Assembly: GCA_005790965.1 (NCBI GenBank)
Contig: SXTL01000030.1
Coordinates: 1-15,093 of the forward strand
Origin: Burkholderiales bacterium
GTDB taxonomy: Bacteria; Pseudomonadota; Gammaproteobacteria; Burkholderiales; Thiobacillaceae
Direction: 5' to 3'
DNA length: 15,093 bases
Shown: positions 14,801 to 15,093 of the stretch, piece by piece
Layout of the letters: each line of letters begins with the position of its first letter
How positions within the stretch are numbered: the stretch's first letter is position 1
Notes under the pieces: generated by a model
Told to the model about the DNA's origin: nothing
The model's database searches: none
Seen by the model: the letters and a program-made list of their open reading frames with translations, nothing else
Made by a program: the position numbers and the translations under genes

Positions 14801-15093
14801 TCAAGCCAGGTTTTCGTCCAGCCGTTCGGCATCGGGAAAATCACCCCAGCCGTCCAGGATCCAGCGCTCCGCCTCGCCGGCGCGGGCAAAACGAAACCAA
14901 TTGGGCGCGCAATTGGGAATAGTAAAATCGCGCGGCGCCGCCAGCGCCCGACCCGTGGCAACGCGATACAGCAAATCCAGCACACCACCGTGGCTGACCG
15001 CCAAGACCGTCGCACTGGCATGTTGCAGCAAGGTTGGTCGCAAGCCCGTCATGACGCGCGCGGCAAAACGATGCAAGGTTTCGCCGCCCTGCA
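14801..15093 (-). CDS. Histidine phosphatase (phosphoglycerate mutase-like), 5' end missing
   Basis: Only the C-terminal 96 or so residues lie in the window and the frame is open to the right edge. QGGETLHRFAARV matches the GGE(S/T) segment of the family, and AVSHGGVLDLLYR carries the second catalytic His of the SHGG motif. The RHGE motif with the phosphorylated His must lie outside the window. The tail reads IPNCAPNWFRF and then WGD before the end, typical of GpmB-like or CobC-like members. Substrate cannot be assigned. The stop lies 101 bases upstream of the tyrosine phosphatase start on the same strand; that gap shows no clear promoter or terminator. Confidence 0.88.
   Translation of the reverse strand, partial: QGGETLHRFAARVMTGLRPTLLQHASATVLAVSHGGVLDLLYRVATGRALAAPRDFTIPNCAPNWFRFARAGEAERWILDGWGDFPDAERLDENLA

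Overview
The window looks like chromosomal DNA of a proteobacterium, most likely a beta- or gammaproteobacterium with a chemolithotrophic or respiratory lifestyle. The reasons are an octaheme c-type cytochrome of the tetrathionate reductase family, a second-type LonA protease like that of Pseudomonas, an IF-1 with the C-terminal tail typical of betaproteobacterial paralogues, and moderately high G+C. No species is assigned. No rRNA, tRNA, insertion sequence, CRISPR array or integration site was seen.

Bases 1-7056 are all on the minus strand. Reading in the direction of transcription, a lon-type protease gene (7056-4543) is followed at 9 bases by scpA, then scpB (8-base overlap) and rluB (about 26-base overlap). 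This is a compact operon of protein quality control, chromosome condensation and 23S rRNA modification. After about 170 bases holding a candidate promoter and an 18-bp dyad comes a second unit: a membrane-anchored DUF302 protein and, 20 bases on, an octaheme cytochrome c that runs off the left edge.

Bases 7057-7779 form the divergent plus-strand side: a structured leader, a cold-shock protein, a Rho-independent terminator, and infA. Both products are small OB-fold RNA-binding proteins. A probable small membrane protein lies convergent to infA and divergent from a WYL-domain regulator at 8095.

Bases 8095-14218 are the accessory-looking part. A WYL regulator and a sulfotransferase-like gene read rightward. 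They meet, with overlapping stop codons, a leftward pair: a thiamine-diphosphate enzyme of the acetolactate synthase family and a large GT-A-like glycosyltransferase. An FmdE-like protein reads away from the thiamine-diphosphate gene. This set of group-transfer enzymes under a ligand-sensing type of regulator is the best candidate for an undescribed pathway, but its function is inference only.

The right end carries two minus-strand phosphatase genes: a low-molecular-weight protein-tyrosine phosphatase, and a histidine phosphatase cut by the window edge.
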